This document shows, one piece after another, positions 52,349 to 61,428 of a stretch of DNA of 64,000 nt (positions are counted from its first letter, which is position 1; each line of letters begins with the position of its first letter). The stretch is from Fretibacter sp964410285 (lineage in GTDB: Bacteria; Pseudomonadota; Alphaproteobacteria; Caulobacterales; Maricaulaceae). The notes below the pieces were generated by a model that searched no databases, was not told the DNA's origin, and saw only the letters and a program-made list of their open reading frames with translations. The position numbers and the translations under genes are program-made. Where the stretch lies: positions 248,001-312,000 of the forward strand of contig CAYPFR010000001.1 in NCBI GenBank assembly GCA_964410285.1, given 5' to 3'.

Positions 52349-53917
52349 GTGACAAAAAAGCGCTCTCGACTCGACAACATAGGCACCAGCGCGGCCCCCG
52401 ATCTCTTTACAGGCGAAGCCCCCCTAACGTCTGCTCACAAGGTCTGGGACAAGGTGGGCCGCGAACTAATTTATGCCCTTGGGCCAAATATTCACCGCTC
52501 TTGGACAGGCCGCTTATCTGTCGGCGATGCCTGTGAGTTTTCGGTCACGCTTGCCGCGCCGACCAAATTCATCGCCTCCAAAATTGACAGTCAATATTTT
52601 GATGATGTGCAGCGCCTGTGGTCCAAACATGATGTTGTCGTGCCCCCGCGCCGCATTGTGCTCTCGCGCCCGCTGGTTAAACCTTCCGAAGCTGACAAAA
52701 AAGCGGCGTCAAAATCCGGCGCAGAGACATCGCTCCCGAGTACATCCTCTCCTGCGGCGGCCGTCCATGCTGGCGCGCCAAAGCGTTCGGCTACGCCGCA
52801 GCGCTTTAAAACCAAGGCGAGCTTTGAAACGCCAGATGTTGCCCATCCCGCCGCTCGCCGCAGCGAAGGAGCGCAGGAGCGCTTTACCTTTGACAATTTT
52901 GTTGTTGGCGCGCCCAATGAATTTGCCTACGCCGTCGCCCGCCAAATCGCAACAGCCGATAGCGCGGCGGCACCCCACTATAATCCTGTGGTGCTGCATG
53001 GGGCGAATGGCATAGGCAAGACCCACCTTTTGCATGCCGTGTGCCATGCCGTTGAAACGCAAGACCCACTTCGAAAGGTCAAGCTGATCAGCTCCGAGAA
53101 ATTTGTAAATGGCTTTGTCAGCTCTGTAAGAGGGTCTGGCCGCGAGGGTATTGAAGCCTTTAAGTCCTCTTTGCGCGATGTTGACATTTTGATCATTGAT
53201 GACGCCCATTTCATTGCCGATAAACCAGGCAGCCAAGAAGAGCTCCTGCATACGCTGATTTCCCTTGTCGGCGAGGACCGCCAAGTTTTAATTGCCGCAG
53301 ACCGCCATCCAGACGAGATTGAAAATGCCTCGCCGCGCCTGAAATCCTATTTGTGTTCAGGGCTAGTGTGTAAAATTAGCGCTGCGGATTACGAGCTTCG
53401 CCTGCGTATTCTTGATCGCTTGATTGCTAAACGCCGCGAGGGCTTTAATGCGGGGCTGGCGATACCGCAAAATGCGCGGGACCATTTGGCGGCGCGCATT
53501 AATGCAACGCCTCGCGATCTTGAGGGGGCGTTTAATCAAGTCGTCGCCCAGTCCGAGTTGCTAGGAACGCCGATCACCCTTGAGACTATTCAGGTCACCT
53601 TGTCGGACTCGCGCTATAGTAAGGGTATGCGCCTGACGGTGGATAAGATACAGCGCAGCGTCGCGGATGAGTTTTCCATCACCCATAATGATATGACCTC
53701 TAAACGCCGAGCTCGGGATATTGCCCGCCCGCGCCAAGTCGCCATGTATTTGTGCAAAAAGTTAACCAAGCGCTCTTTGCCTGATATTGGGCGCCGGTTT
53801 GGCGGCCGGGACCATACGACGGTGATGCATGCAGTAAAGCGTATTGATCAGCTTCGCGCCGAGGACCCGATTTTGGACGGACGGGTCAAAGCTTTGGAGG
53901 CCAAGCTGCGGGGCTAA
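52349..53917 (+). CDS. dnaA: Chromosomal replication initiator protein DnaA
   Basis: This 522-residue AAA+ initiator has domain I (about 25-100), a variable linker rich in Ala, Ser and Pro (110-175), and the ATPase domain with Walker A GANGIGKT at 218-225 and Walker B IIDDAH near 282-286. The C-terminal DNA-binding domain has the signature FGGRDHTTVMHAVKRI. In box VII the segment reads PRLKSYLCSGL, so the position of the E. coli arginine finger (LKSRF) is Y334. The sensor II Arg in TPRDLEGAF is kept. The start is GTG, with GGGA about ten bases upstream. dnaN and recF follow. Confidence 0.97.
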   Translation: MTKKRSRLDNIGTSAAPDLFTGEAPLTSAHKVWDKVGRELIYALGPNIHRSWTGRLSVGDACEFSVTLAAPTKFIASKIDSQYFDDVQRLWSKHDVVVPPRRIVLSRPLVKPSEADKKAASKSGAETSLPSTSSPAAAVHAGAPKRSATPQRFKTKASFETPDVAHPAARRSEGAQERFTFDNFVVGAPNEFAYAVARQIATADSAAAPHYNPVVLHGANGIGKTHLLHAVCHAVETQDPLRKVKLISSEKFVNGFVSSVRGSGREGIEAFKSSLRDVDILIIDDAHFIADKPGSQEELLHTLISLVGEDRQVLIAADRHPDEIENASPRLKSYLCSGLVCKISAADYELRLRILDRLIAKRREGFNAGLAIPQNARDHLAARINATPRDLEGAFNQVVAQSELLGTPITLETIQVTLSDSRYSKGMRLTVDKIQRSVADEFSITHNDMTSKRRARDIARPRQVAMYLCKKLTKRSLPDIGRRFGGRDHTTVMHAVKRIDQLRAEDPILDGRVKALEAKLRG

Positions 53918-54082
53918 TGCCGCGCCGCAATAAGGGGAAATACACGCAATTATTTCGCCTCTCAAGCCTAGTAATTTATGCCGATCTGCTTATCTTGGGT
54001 CAAAGATTCGCTTGCGCTGGCCGCTTTAGGGGCGCGCGGATAATTTTAGGCTGAATTTGGCTAATGGTAAAAAGGTCGTGTC

Positions 54083-55186
54083 ATGAAACTGTCTATTGAG
54101 AAGGTGAAGCTACTCAAGGCCTTGGGCCATGTGCAAAATGTTGTCGAACGCCGCAATACAATCCCGATCCTGTCCAATGTTTTGATGAACGCTCAGGGCA
54201 GCGCGCTGACATTTGTCGCCACTGATCTTGATATTGAAATTTCCGAAGATACAGAAGCGCAGGTCGACGCGCCCGGCGAGATTACAGCCCCCGCGCATAC
54301 GCTCTATGACATTGCCCGCAAACTGCCCGACGGCGCGCAGGTATCGTTGAAAATCGGCGCGGATGACCGTCTTGAGGTTGAGGCAGGCCGGTCTCACTTT
54401 ACTTTACCGCTGTTGCCCGCCGGTGATTTTCCAAAAATGACCGCTGAGGGCTTTACGCATAATTTCTCGCTTGAGGCCAAGGCGCTCTGCCGGCTGATCG
54501 ACAAGACGAAATTTGCGATCTCTACCGAAGAGACGCGCTATTATCTAAACGGAATTTACGTCCATGCCCAAAACGGGCTTTTGCGTGCGGTTGCGACTGA
54601 TGGGCATAGGCTGGCTTTGTCAGAAATGGATATTCCCAAAGGCGCAGAGAACCTGCCGGGGGTGATCATACCGCGTAAAACAATCGCTGAAATTCGGCGC
54701 TTGATTGATGGCGGTGACGGGGAAATTAGCCTTTCGGTCTCTGAAGCCAAAATCCGTTTCAAATATAAGACCGCCGTCTTGACCTCAAAGTTGATCGACG
54801 GGACCTTCCCAGATTACGACCGCGTGATCCCCAAGGGAAATGCCAAAGAGCTGACGATTGATAATAAGATATTCGCGTCCGCTGTGGACCGTGTCTCGAC
54901 CATCTCGGCGGAAAAATCGCGTAGCGTCAAGCTTAGCCTGACGACCGATAGTCTCGCTTTGGCGGTGAATAACCCCGAGCATGGTAATGCGCATGAGGAT
55001 TTGATGGTCAATTATACCGCTGATCCGCTTGAGATTGGATTTAATGCCAAATATTTGCTGGATGTTACCTCCCAAATAGAGGGACGCGACGCGACCTTCT
55101 TTCTCGACAGTCCCGCGTCTCCGGCTCTTGTCAAAGACAGCGAAGACCCCGCCAGCCTCTTTGTGCTGATGCCTCTGCGCGTATAG
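54083..55186 (+). CDS. dnaN: DNA polymerase III beta subunit (sliding clamp)
   Basis: This 367-residue clamp subunit has three repeated domains: domain I begins MKLSIEKVKLLKALGHVQNV, and the C-terminal MPLRV matches the usual MPMR ending that forms part of the partner-binding pocket. It gives processivity to the replicative polymerase. It lies 165 bases after dnaA, with a GATTC (GANTC) site in the gap, and 9 bases before recF, so dnaN and recF are probably co-transcribed. Confidence 0.97.
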   Translation: MKLSIEKVKLLKALGHVQNVVERRNTIPILSNVLMNAQGSALTFVATDLDIEISEDTEAQVDAPGEITAPAHTLYDIARKLPDGAQVSLKIGADDRLEVEAGRSHFTLPLLPAGDFPKMTAEGFTHNFSLEAKALCRLIDKTKFAISTEETRYYLNGIYVHAQNGLLRAVATDGHRLALSEMDIPKGAENLPGVIIPRKTIAEIRRLIDGGDGEISLSVSEAKIRFKYKTAVLTSKLIDGTFPDYDRVIPKGNAKELTIDNKIFASAVDRVSTISAEKSRSVKLSLTTDSLALAVNNPEHGNAHEDLMVNYTADPLEIGFNAKYLLDVTSQIEGRDATFFLDSPASPALVKDSEDPASLFVLMPLRV

Positions 55187-55195
55187 CGCTCGGCA

Positions 55196-56323
55196 ATGCC
55201 GCTTATCCATAGCCTGCGGCTTACGGATTTCCGTTCTTATGGCGCGCTAGACCTGTCCTTTGATGGCCGGCCTGTTGTTCTTTATGGGTCGAATGGCGCG
55301 GGGAAAACCAATCTCTTGGAAGCCATATCGCTGCTCTCGCCCGGGCGGGGGCTAAGGCGGGCTAAACCTGGCGCGATTGCGCGGCACACCCCAGAGGGAC
55401 AAGCCAGGTCATGGGGTGTGGTGGCTCATATCTCGGGCCATCAGCATGACGATGAGTACGAAACCAAATTAGCGGTTGGCCAAGTGCCGGAATATCCGCG
55501 CCGCCGCAGCTTGCGAATCAATGACAAGCCCGCAACGGGCGGCCAATTAGCGAGCTTTATGCCTATGATGTGGCTCACGCCCGCGCAGGACCGCCTGTTT
55601 ACGGGACCGGCATCGGATAGGCGCAAATTTCTTGACCGCTTTTGTCTCGCCCATGCCCCCGGTCACGGCGCTAACTTTCTTCGATATGAAAAAGCGCGGG
55701 CCGAGCGCAACCGCTTGCTTTCCGACGGGATCATGGACGAAGCCTGGCACCGCGCCCTTGAGACGGATATGGCGCATTTCGGCGCGCAGGTCGCCCGCGT
55801 TAGAGCGCGAACCCTGGCCGCGTTGATATCGGAGATAAAAAGCCGCCCCGAAGGCCCGTTCCCCAAGGCTGATATATCGCTGCAGGGCGACGCCGAAGAA
55901 GCCTTCCTTAACGGGCGGGCCGTTGACGATGTACAAGTGGATATTTTGGCGCAACTGTCGCAGGACCGTCCAAACGACCTACGCGCGGGACGTACGCTGC
56001 GCGGAGTGCACCGCAGTGATCTGCTTGTCCGCCATGCCCCAAAAAATATGCCGGCAGAGGCTTGCTCCACCGGGGAACAGAAATCCCTTTTGATCGGGCT
56101 TGTCCTTGCGCAGGCCCGCGCGCAGGCGCAAATCGGTCCGCTCTTGCTATTGGATGAGGTCGCGGCCCATTTGGACGAGCAGCGCCGTGCGGCAATGATC
56201 GAAGAACTTCTCGCTCTGGGCACTCAGGCGTTTTTGACTGGGACAGACGGCGCGCTTTTCGCCGCCTTCAAGGGGCGGGCGCAATGCTTTACCTTCGAGC
56301 GAGGTGTTTTGGTGCAGACCTAA
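55196..56323 (+). CDS. recF: DNA replication and repair protein RecF
   Basis: An SMC-like ATPase of 375 residues that helps RecOR load RecA at gaps. It has Walker A GSNGAGKT at 31-38, the LSPGRGLRRA segment, the signature STGEQKSLLIGL and Walker B LLLLDEVAAHLDEQRR. Start ATG and position directly after dnaN are as expected. gyrB, which follows recF in many bacteria, is not here; the next gene is the convergent ubiH-type monooxygenase. Confidence 0.95.
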   Translation: MPLIHSLRLTDFRSYGALDLSFDGRPVVLYGSNGAGKTNLLEAISLLSPGRGLRRAKPGAIARHTPEGQARSWGVVAHISGHQHDDEYETKLAVGQVPEYPRRRSLRINDKPATGGQLASFMPMMWLTPAQDRLFTGPASDRRKFLDRFCLAHAPGHGANFLRYEKARAERNRLLSDGIMDEAWHRALETDMAHFGAQVARVRARTLAALISEIKSRPEGPFPKADISLQGDAEEAFLNGRAVDDVQVDILAQLSQDRPNDLRAGRTLRGVHRSDLLVRHAPKNMPAEACSTGEQKSLLIGLVLAQARAQAQIGPLLLLDEVAAHLDEQRRAAMIEELLALGTQAFLTGTDGALFAAFKGRAQCFTFERGVLVQT

Positions 56324-56580
56324 GCGGGCGGCGCGCTCAGGCCGCTGCAGCGAGACATTAGAGTGAAGGGAGGCCAAAAAGAGAGCGACCCCGCGCCTCC
56401 TAGGAGTCGCAGGGTCTAGAACCGCCAAACGGGGCGCGTGTCCGACGGTTTTCTTTAAATCGAGACGTATAACTTGCGAGCAATGCGTCTGCGATTTGCT
56501 ATGAAGGTTATATATGTTCCCCAACATGAACGTAAGCTAAACAGCTTTGGCAGCGCGCCCTCGCTTTGTGAGAAAGGCGC

Positions 56581-57777
56581 TTATCCGCGCATTAAGGCGG
56601 GTAAATCGCCCAGCTCCCCTGCCGCTTCTGAGATAAAAAATTGCTGCAAGGCGGGCAGGCGGTCAAGAGCGGCCATACCGAGACGCCGCGCATGCCGCGC
56701 GGGCGGCGCCGAGGCTCTAAAAATTTGATTGAGCGCGTCAGTTGTGCCTGCCAGCCGTTGATTGTCACTGGCCCTTACCCGCTCATATTCCGCCAGCTCC
56801 GCCCCGCCAATGTCCAGCCCCGCTGCACGGGCTTGAAAAGCAATCTCATGCAGGGCCGCCGCGTCCCTTAAGCCCATATTCAGCCCTTGCCCGGCAAGGG
56901 GGTGGATGACATGGGCGCTATCGCCGATCAAAGCCAGCCGGCCCGAGACATAGCGCTCGGTGATTTGCAGCGAAAGCGGGTAGCTCTGCCGCGCGCTGGC
57001 AAGGGAAAGCTCACCGAGAACATTGCCAATGCGCCGGGAGACTTCGGCTACAAATGCGGCCTCATCAAGCGCCATTGCGGCCTTAATCGCCGCGCGTCGG
57101 TCGCTCCAGATCAGACTCGTGCGATTGCCGGTCAGCGGCAAAAGCGCGAGAGGCCCGCCGGGTAAAAACAGCTGATGGGCGGTGCCATTATGCGGGCGGC
57201 TATGGGCGAGAGTAAGAGTGAGCGCCGCTTGATCATATTCTCGTTTTGGGGCGGTGATCTGTGCAAGCCTGCGCAGCGGGGAGCCTCGTCCATCGGCTGC
57301 AATACACAGTGGGGCGTCGAGGGTATTGCCGCCGCTAACGGTGAGGCGCGCGCGCGCCGGTCCGCTATGAAAACCCGTGACCTTATGACCCGTCAACAGG
57401 ATGAGATCATCCTGCGCCATTGCCGCCTCCCATAGCGCCGATTTTAGCGGTGCGTTTTCTATGATCTGTGCCATAGGCGCCGCGCGGTCATGGCCGGAAA
57501 AATGCAGGGAGATCGGGGAAATCTCCCCGGGGCGGCCTTCGCCGATCATCATATCTTCGACGGGCGAGAGATTGGGCGCAAGCGCGGAGCCAAGCCCTAG
57601 CGCGCGGAGCATGGCAAGGCTGGTGGCGGCGAGGGCAGAGGCGCGCGCATCAGAAAATTCCGGAGTGTCTGTGGCCTCTATGATCGCTGTCCTCAGCCCG
57701 CTTTGCGCAAATGCGAGGCCTGCGCAAAGCCCCGTAAGCCCGCCGCCAACAATAAGACAGTCAAATTCTTGTTTCAT
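56581..57777 (-). CDS. UbiH/UbiF/COQ6-family FAD-dependent monooxygenase
   Basis: A flavoprotein hydroxylase of 398 residues with the N-terminal dinucleotide motif VGGGLTGLCAG, the middle DGRGSPLR motif and the C-terminal GDSAHVIHPLAGQGLNMGLRDA signature of the ubiquinone-hydroxylase family. Such enzymes place hydroxyl groups on the ubiquinone ring; which position is modified (UbiH, UbiF, UbiI or a multi-position UbiL/UbiM type) cannot be read from the sequence. It is convergent with recF and divergent from ftsK. Confidence 0.88.
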   Translation of the reverse strand: MKQEFDCLIVGGGLTGLCAGLAFAQSGLRTAIIEATDTPEFSDARASALAATSLAMLRALGLGSALAPNLSPVEDMMIGEGRPGEISPISLHFSGHDRAAPMAQIIENAPLKSALWEAAMAQDDLILLTGHKVTGFHSGPARARLTVSGGNTLDAPLCIAADGRGSPLRRLAQITAPKREYDQAALTLTLAHSRPHNGTAHQLFLPGGPLALLPLTGNRTSLIWSDRRAAIKAAMALDEAAFVAEVSRRIGNVLGELSLASARQSYPLSLQITERYVSGRLALIGDSAHVIHPLAGQGLNMGLRDAAALHEIAFQARAAGLDIGGAELAEYERVRASDNQRLAGTTDALNQIFRASAPPARHARRLGMAALDRLPALQQFFISEAAGELGDLPALMRG

Positions 57778-57894
57778 AAGGCCCCAATAGCAGGGGCGGC
57801 GGCACGGGAATAGGGCGTAAAACGCCGCGCCCTTCGGTCCCTCTTTAAACCCCGGTAGACTTCAGCAAGATTTTCTTACTAATTCCGCGCCCTT

Positions 57895-57910
57895 TTAACG
57901 CCCTGTTTAC
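57895..57910 (+). promoter_or_regulatory. CtrA-like site upstream of ftsK
   Basis: TTAA, seven bases, then TTTAC, one mismatch from TTAA-N7-TTAAC, 43 bases before the ftsK start. The gcrA upstream region has a site with the same single deviation. Confidence 0.4.
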
Positions 57911-57952
57911 GGAGAGTATTCATATTCTCTTAAGAAAGTTTATGAGGACAAT

Positions 57953-60349
57953 ATGCCGCCTGCTACCCAAAGCTACGATAGCCGCTATGCTCAGGCCTTG
58001 ATGGAAGATTTGAATGTGCCGGCGCACTGGGCCTATAAGCGGGCCGCGACGGCGCTTTTATTTTGCGCGCTTGGGGCGATCATATTGATTTCGGTTCTGA
58101 CCTTCAGCCCCTTTGACAATACGGCCGACACGGCGGGGCTGGGCGGTATTTCCAATAAGCTTGGCGGGCGCGGCGCGGCGCTGGCCAATATCTTTATGCA
58201 GCTCTTAGGTAGCGCCTCCTTGGTCTTTGGCGGGCTTATTTTTTACTCGGGCGTAAGGCGTATGATAAAGCCAGAAGGGCCGCAAAGCCGGCTTGCTCGC
58301 GCGGGCCGCGCCGGCATTTTTAGCTTGGCTGTGATGTTAAGCGCTGCAACGCTCTCGGCTTTTCCTATTCCGCAAAGCTGGCCTATGGCGAGCGGCCTAG
58401 GCGGATGGATTGGGGACGGGATTTACCTGAACTTCAAAGGCGCGCTGGATCACTTCAATATTCCAGTTAGCGGCCTAGTCGTTGCCTTTATCACCTTCAT
58501 GTCCTGCGCTTTCGCGCTAGCGCGATATTTTCGCATTGTCTCCAAGGACCTCTTGGACTTGTGGGATGCAGCGGGCCTTGTTTGGGCGACAATCCGAGTC
58601 TGGTTTGATCGCTTGATCGCCGCCATTCGCCGCAAATTTGACGCAACTTATGGGGCGGAGATTAGCTCCCCTGATAGCCTGAGTGCCCATTTCAAAGATA
58701 TCCCCGATCAGCCTGTCCCCGCGCCCGCTAAGAAAGTGAGAATCAAAAAACCTGCCGTTGTGGCTGCTGCCGCTGGCGTGGCCGCGGTGAAACCCAAGCC
58801 AAAGCCCAAGACACGCAAACCCAAAAAGCCTGAGTTTAAATTTGATGAAGGCGCAGACTTTGTCCTGCCGCATCTGGACCTTTTAAAAACGCCGCCGCCG
58901 CGCCGCGCGATTACAGATGAAGCCAGCCTTGTGCGCGCGTCTGAAAATCTGCACCGCGTGATGGCGGAATATGGTATTAAGGGCGAGATGGGCGAGGTTC
59001 GCCCCGGCCCCGTTGTGACCTTGTTTGAATTTGAGCCCGCCCCGGGCATGAAAAGCCAGCGCATTATCAATCTGTCCGATGACATTGCCCGGAATATGAG
59101 CGCGCAAAGCACGCGGATTGCGGTTGTTCCGGGCCGTAATGCCATGGGCGTGGAGCTTCCCAATACGCGGCGCGAAACGGTTTGGCTGCGCGATATGCTG
59201 GCCAGTGAGGCGTTTCAAAACTCTGACGCTAATCTGCCTATGGTCATGGGTGAGGATATTGGCGGCGCGCCTTTCGTCACGGACCTTTCGAAAATGCCGC
59301 ATTTGCTGGTGGCGGGTACCACGGGCTCCGGTAAGTCGGTTGGCGTCAATGCCATGATCTTGAGCCTTATGTATAAGCTAACGCCTGATGAGTGTAAGTT
59401 CATCATGATTGATCCAAAGATGCTGGAATTATCTGTCTATGACGGCGCGCCGCATTTGCTCGCCCCCGTGGTCACAGAGCCGAAAAAGGCGGTGGTTGCG
59501 CTCAAATGGACCGTGCGCGAAATGGAAGATCGCTACCGTAAAATGTCCAAAATGGGCGTGCGCAACATGGCGGGCTATAATGAAAAAGTCGCAGAGGCCA
59601 AGGCCTCCGGCGAGGTGATGACCCGCACGCAAATGACAGGCTATGACAAAGAAACGGGTGAACCGATTTTTGAAACCGAAGAACTGCACTTTGACCTCAT
59701 GCCTTATATCGTCGTGATTATCGACGAAATGGCGGATCTTATGATGGTTGCGGGGAAAGACATTGAAGGCGCAGTCCAGCGCCTTGCGCAAATGGCCCGC
59801 GCCGCCGGTATTCACATGATTATGGCCACGCAGCGTCCCTCTGTTGACGTGATTACAGGCACGATTAAGGCCAACTTCCCGACCCGCGTGTCATTCCGCG
59901 TCGGCTCGAAAATCGACAGCCGTACGATTTTAGGCGAGCAAGGCGCCGAGCAGCTTCTGGGGAATGGCGATATGCTCTTTATGGGAACAGGCCGCCCGCG
60001 CCGCTTGCACGGCCCCTTTGTATCCGACGGGGAGGTGGAGCGCATTGCCGAGTTCGTCAAAGCGCAAGGCACGCCGGCCTATCTTGACGAAATCACGACA
60101 GAGGCCGAAGAGGAAGCGCCGAACGGAAGTGAGGCTGCGAGCGGGAAAGACACCTCGCTTTTTGATCAGGCCGTAGCGATTGTCGCCCGCGACCGCAAAG
60201 CCTCGACCAGCTATGTGCAGCGTAGGCTCTCTATCGGCTATAACCGCGCAGCGGACCTCATCGACCGGATGGAACAAGAAGGCATGATCGGTCCGTCTGG
60301 CCCCGGCGGCAAACGCGAAATTTTCTTGCCCGAGCATGGGTCTTTTTAA
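57953..60349 (+). CDS. ftsK: DNA translocase FtsK
   Basis: FtsK links cell division with chromosome segregation. The 798-residue protein has an N-terminal membrane region with about four to five helices (35-200), a Lys/Pro-rich linker (230-290), and the motor domain with Walker A GTTGSGKS near residue 455 and Walker B VVIIDEMADLMM. The C-terminal gamma winged-helix domain (about 725-795, with SYVQRRLSIGYNRAADLIDRM), which reads orienting sequences, is present. The start follows GAGG. The linker is short compared with E. coli FtsK, as usual for alphaproteobacteria. Confidence 0.96.
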   Translation: MPPATQSYDSRYAQALMEDLNVPAHWAYKRAATALLFCALGAIILISVLTFSPFDNTADTAGLGGISNKLGGRGAALANIFMQLLGSASLVFGGLIFYSGVRRMIKPEGPQSRLARAGRAGIFSLAVMLSAATLSAFPIPQSWPMASGLGGWIGDGIYLNFKGALDHFNIPVSGLVVAFITFMSCAFALARYFRIVSKDLLDLWDAAGLVWATIRVWFDRLIAAIRRKFDATYGAEISSPDSLSAHFKDIPDQPVPAPAKKVRIKKPAVVAAAAGVAAVKPKPKPKTRKPKKPEFKFDEGADFVLPHLDLLKTPPPRRAITDEASLVRASENLHRVMAEYGIKGEMGEVRPGPVVTLFEFEPAPGMKSQRIINLSDDIARNMSAQSTRIAVVPGRNAMGVELPNTRRETVWLRDMLASEAFQNSDANLPMVMGEDIGGAPFVTDLSKMPHLLVAGTTGSGKSVGVNAMILSLMYKLTPDECKFIMIDPKMLELSVYDGAPHLLAPVVTEPKKAVVALKWTVREMEDRYRKMSKMGVRNMAGYNEKVAEAKASGEVMTRTQMTGYDKETGEPIFETEELHFDLMPYIVVIIDEMADLMMVAGKDIEGAVQRLAQMARAAGIHMIMATQRPSVDVITGTIKANFPTRVSFRVGSKIDSRTILGEQGAEQLLGNGDMLFMGTGRPRRLHGPFVSDGEVERIAEFVKAQGTPAYLDEITTEAEEEAPNGSEAASGKDTSLFDQAVAIVARDRKASTSYVQRRLSIGYNRAADLIDRMEQEGMIGPSGPGGKREIFLPEHGSF

Positions 60350-60394
60350 GGCGAGCCGGGTGCTTCAGGCTGCAGGCGGTAATCCCAAGAGGCA

Positions 60395-60772
60395 TTAAAC
60401 GTCTTTGAAAGTGTAACGCGTGGGTTTTAGGCAAAGATGCACGAAGACGAATAAATTCATAATGGGTATCAAGCCCAATAGGCCCCAAGCCATGTTTTCT
60501 CCGATATTTTGAAATCTGAAGGCGGAAAGTACCGCTTGGATTACAAGCCCGATAATCAGCCAAGGCAAAAGTTGGAGGGCATATCCAGACACAGCCGAAG
60601 GCCACAGAAAAATGGCCAGATTGAGAATACATAAAATGATATAGCCCTGGCGGCCTAAACCGCGTTTCACAGACGGGTTGGAAGCCGTTTTTTCTCCATA
60701 TCCGCAATGTGGGCAGTCGGGAGCTTTGTCGGAAATTTTTTTCTTACAATTTGTGCAATTCACAATGCCCAT
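60395..60772 (-). CDS. Small zinc-ribbon membrane protein, function unknown
   Basis: A protein of 125 residues that begins with a zinc ribbon: C6, C9, C20 and C23 (CTNC and CPHC). About three hydrophobic segments follow (44-62, 66-84, 92-112). Related zinc-ribbon plus membrane proteins occur in many bacteria, but the role is unknown. The gene looks more AT-rich than its neighbours, hinting at recent acquisition. It is convergent with ftsK and stands alone. Confidence 0.7.
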   Translation of the reverse strand: MGIVNCTNCKKKISDKAPDCPHCGYGEKTASNPSVKRGLGRQGYIILCILNLAIFLWPSAVSGYALQLLPWLIIGLVIQAVLSAFRFQNIGENMAWGLLGLIPIMNLFVFVHLCLKPTRYTFKDV

Positions 60773-60950
60773 AATCCTGCTTCCTTAAAGCGTTAAGCCA
60801 TTGCGTAGAAATAGGTGATTGAATTTGAAATACAAGATAATTTCGTCTCCGGCGGCGGGGCAGGCGCGCGCGATGAAGCTCTATGTCCTTGATAGGCGGG
60901 ACAGGGCAGAAGGGCCGCAAAATAAGCGCGGTAGATTTTACGCGGTCATT

Positions 60951-60977
60951 AAAAAGGCTCCCATTTGGGAGCCTTTT
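60951..60977 (-). terminator. Rho-independent terminator downstream of rpmE (bidirectional form)
   Basis: AAAAGGCTCCC (60952-60962) and GGGAGCCTTTT (60967-60977) form an 11-bp stem with loop ATTT; T-runs follow on both strands. It lies 109 bases beyond the rpmE stop. The rest of the 313-base gap 60773-61085 shows no convincing gene. Confidence 0.8.
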
Positions 60978-61085
60978 GTTTTGGCTTCCGCGGCTTAATT
61001 GGCGCGTCTTTGGCGGTGCACAAAGAACGCGATAAGGTTTCGCGTTTTGCTGCCCTTGTCCGCGTTTTCGCGCTGCGAAAAGGCT

Positions 61086-61304
61086 TTATGCAAAGCCCTT
61101 AAATTTGTCTTTAAAGCGGGAAACGCGTCCGCCGCGGTCGAGCATTTTGCCGTCGCCGCCTGTCCATGCAGGGTGCACTTTAGAGTCAATATCAAGCACA
61201 AGGCGGTCGCCTTCTTTGCCGTAAGTGCTGCGGGTTTGATATTCGCTGCCATCGACCATTTGCACGGTGATCATGTGGTAATCGGGGTGTATGTCTTTTT
61301 TCAT
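61086..61304 (-). CDS. rpmE: 50S ribosomal protein L31
   Basis: A 72-residue bL31: MKKDIHPDYHMITVQM, TRSTYGKEGD, HPAWTGG and a basic end RVSRFKDKFKGF. The zinc-binding CxxC pairs of the classic form are absent, as in other alphaproteobacterial L31 proteins. The Met at 61304 is chosen because GGAG lies six bases upstream; four more codons are open upstream. A candidate promoter lies at 61359-61386. Confidence 0.94.
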   Translation of the reverse strand: MKKDIHPDYHMITVQMVDGSEYQTRSTYGKEGDRLVLDIDSKVHPAWTGGDGKMLDRGGRVSRFKDKFKGFA

Positions 61305-61358
61305 CTTAATCTCCATAGCCGCGGGTTTGCTTTGGATGGTCCCCCGCGTGTGGGCAGC

Positions 61359-61386
61359 GTTTAACGCCCGCGCCTATTGGGGTCAA
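61359..61386 (-). promoter_or_regulatory. Candidate sigma-70 promoter of rpmE
   Basis: On the minus strand TTGACC (61386-61381), a 16-base spacer and TTAAAC (61364-61359), about 55 bases before the rpmE start. The -35 is strong, the -10 moderate. Confidence 0.45.
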
Positions 61387-61428
61387 GCGGTCATTGCAAA
61401 AGCTGTGCAACACCCTTAACTGGGACGG

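Noticed and set aside
56385..56410. Palindrome CTCCTAGGAG with flanking GCGAC/GTCGC as a terminator between recF and the ubiH-type gene
   Set aside because: The arms pair, but there is no T-run on either strand, so an intrinsic terminator is not supported. It could be incidental.
60879..60998. A 40-codon plus-strand open frame in the gap before rpmE
   Set aside because: It runs through the terminator hairpin, lacks a ribosome binding site and is not recognisable.
60995..61252. A separate small minus-strand gene overlapping rpmE
   Set aside because: The overlapped strand and frame belong to rpmE, which is unmistakable; the alternative translation is not recognisable and has no ribosome binding site.
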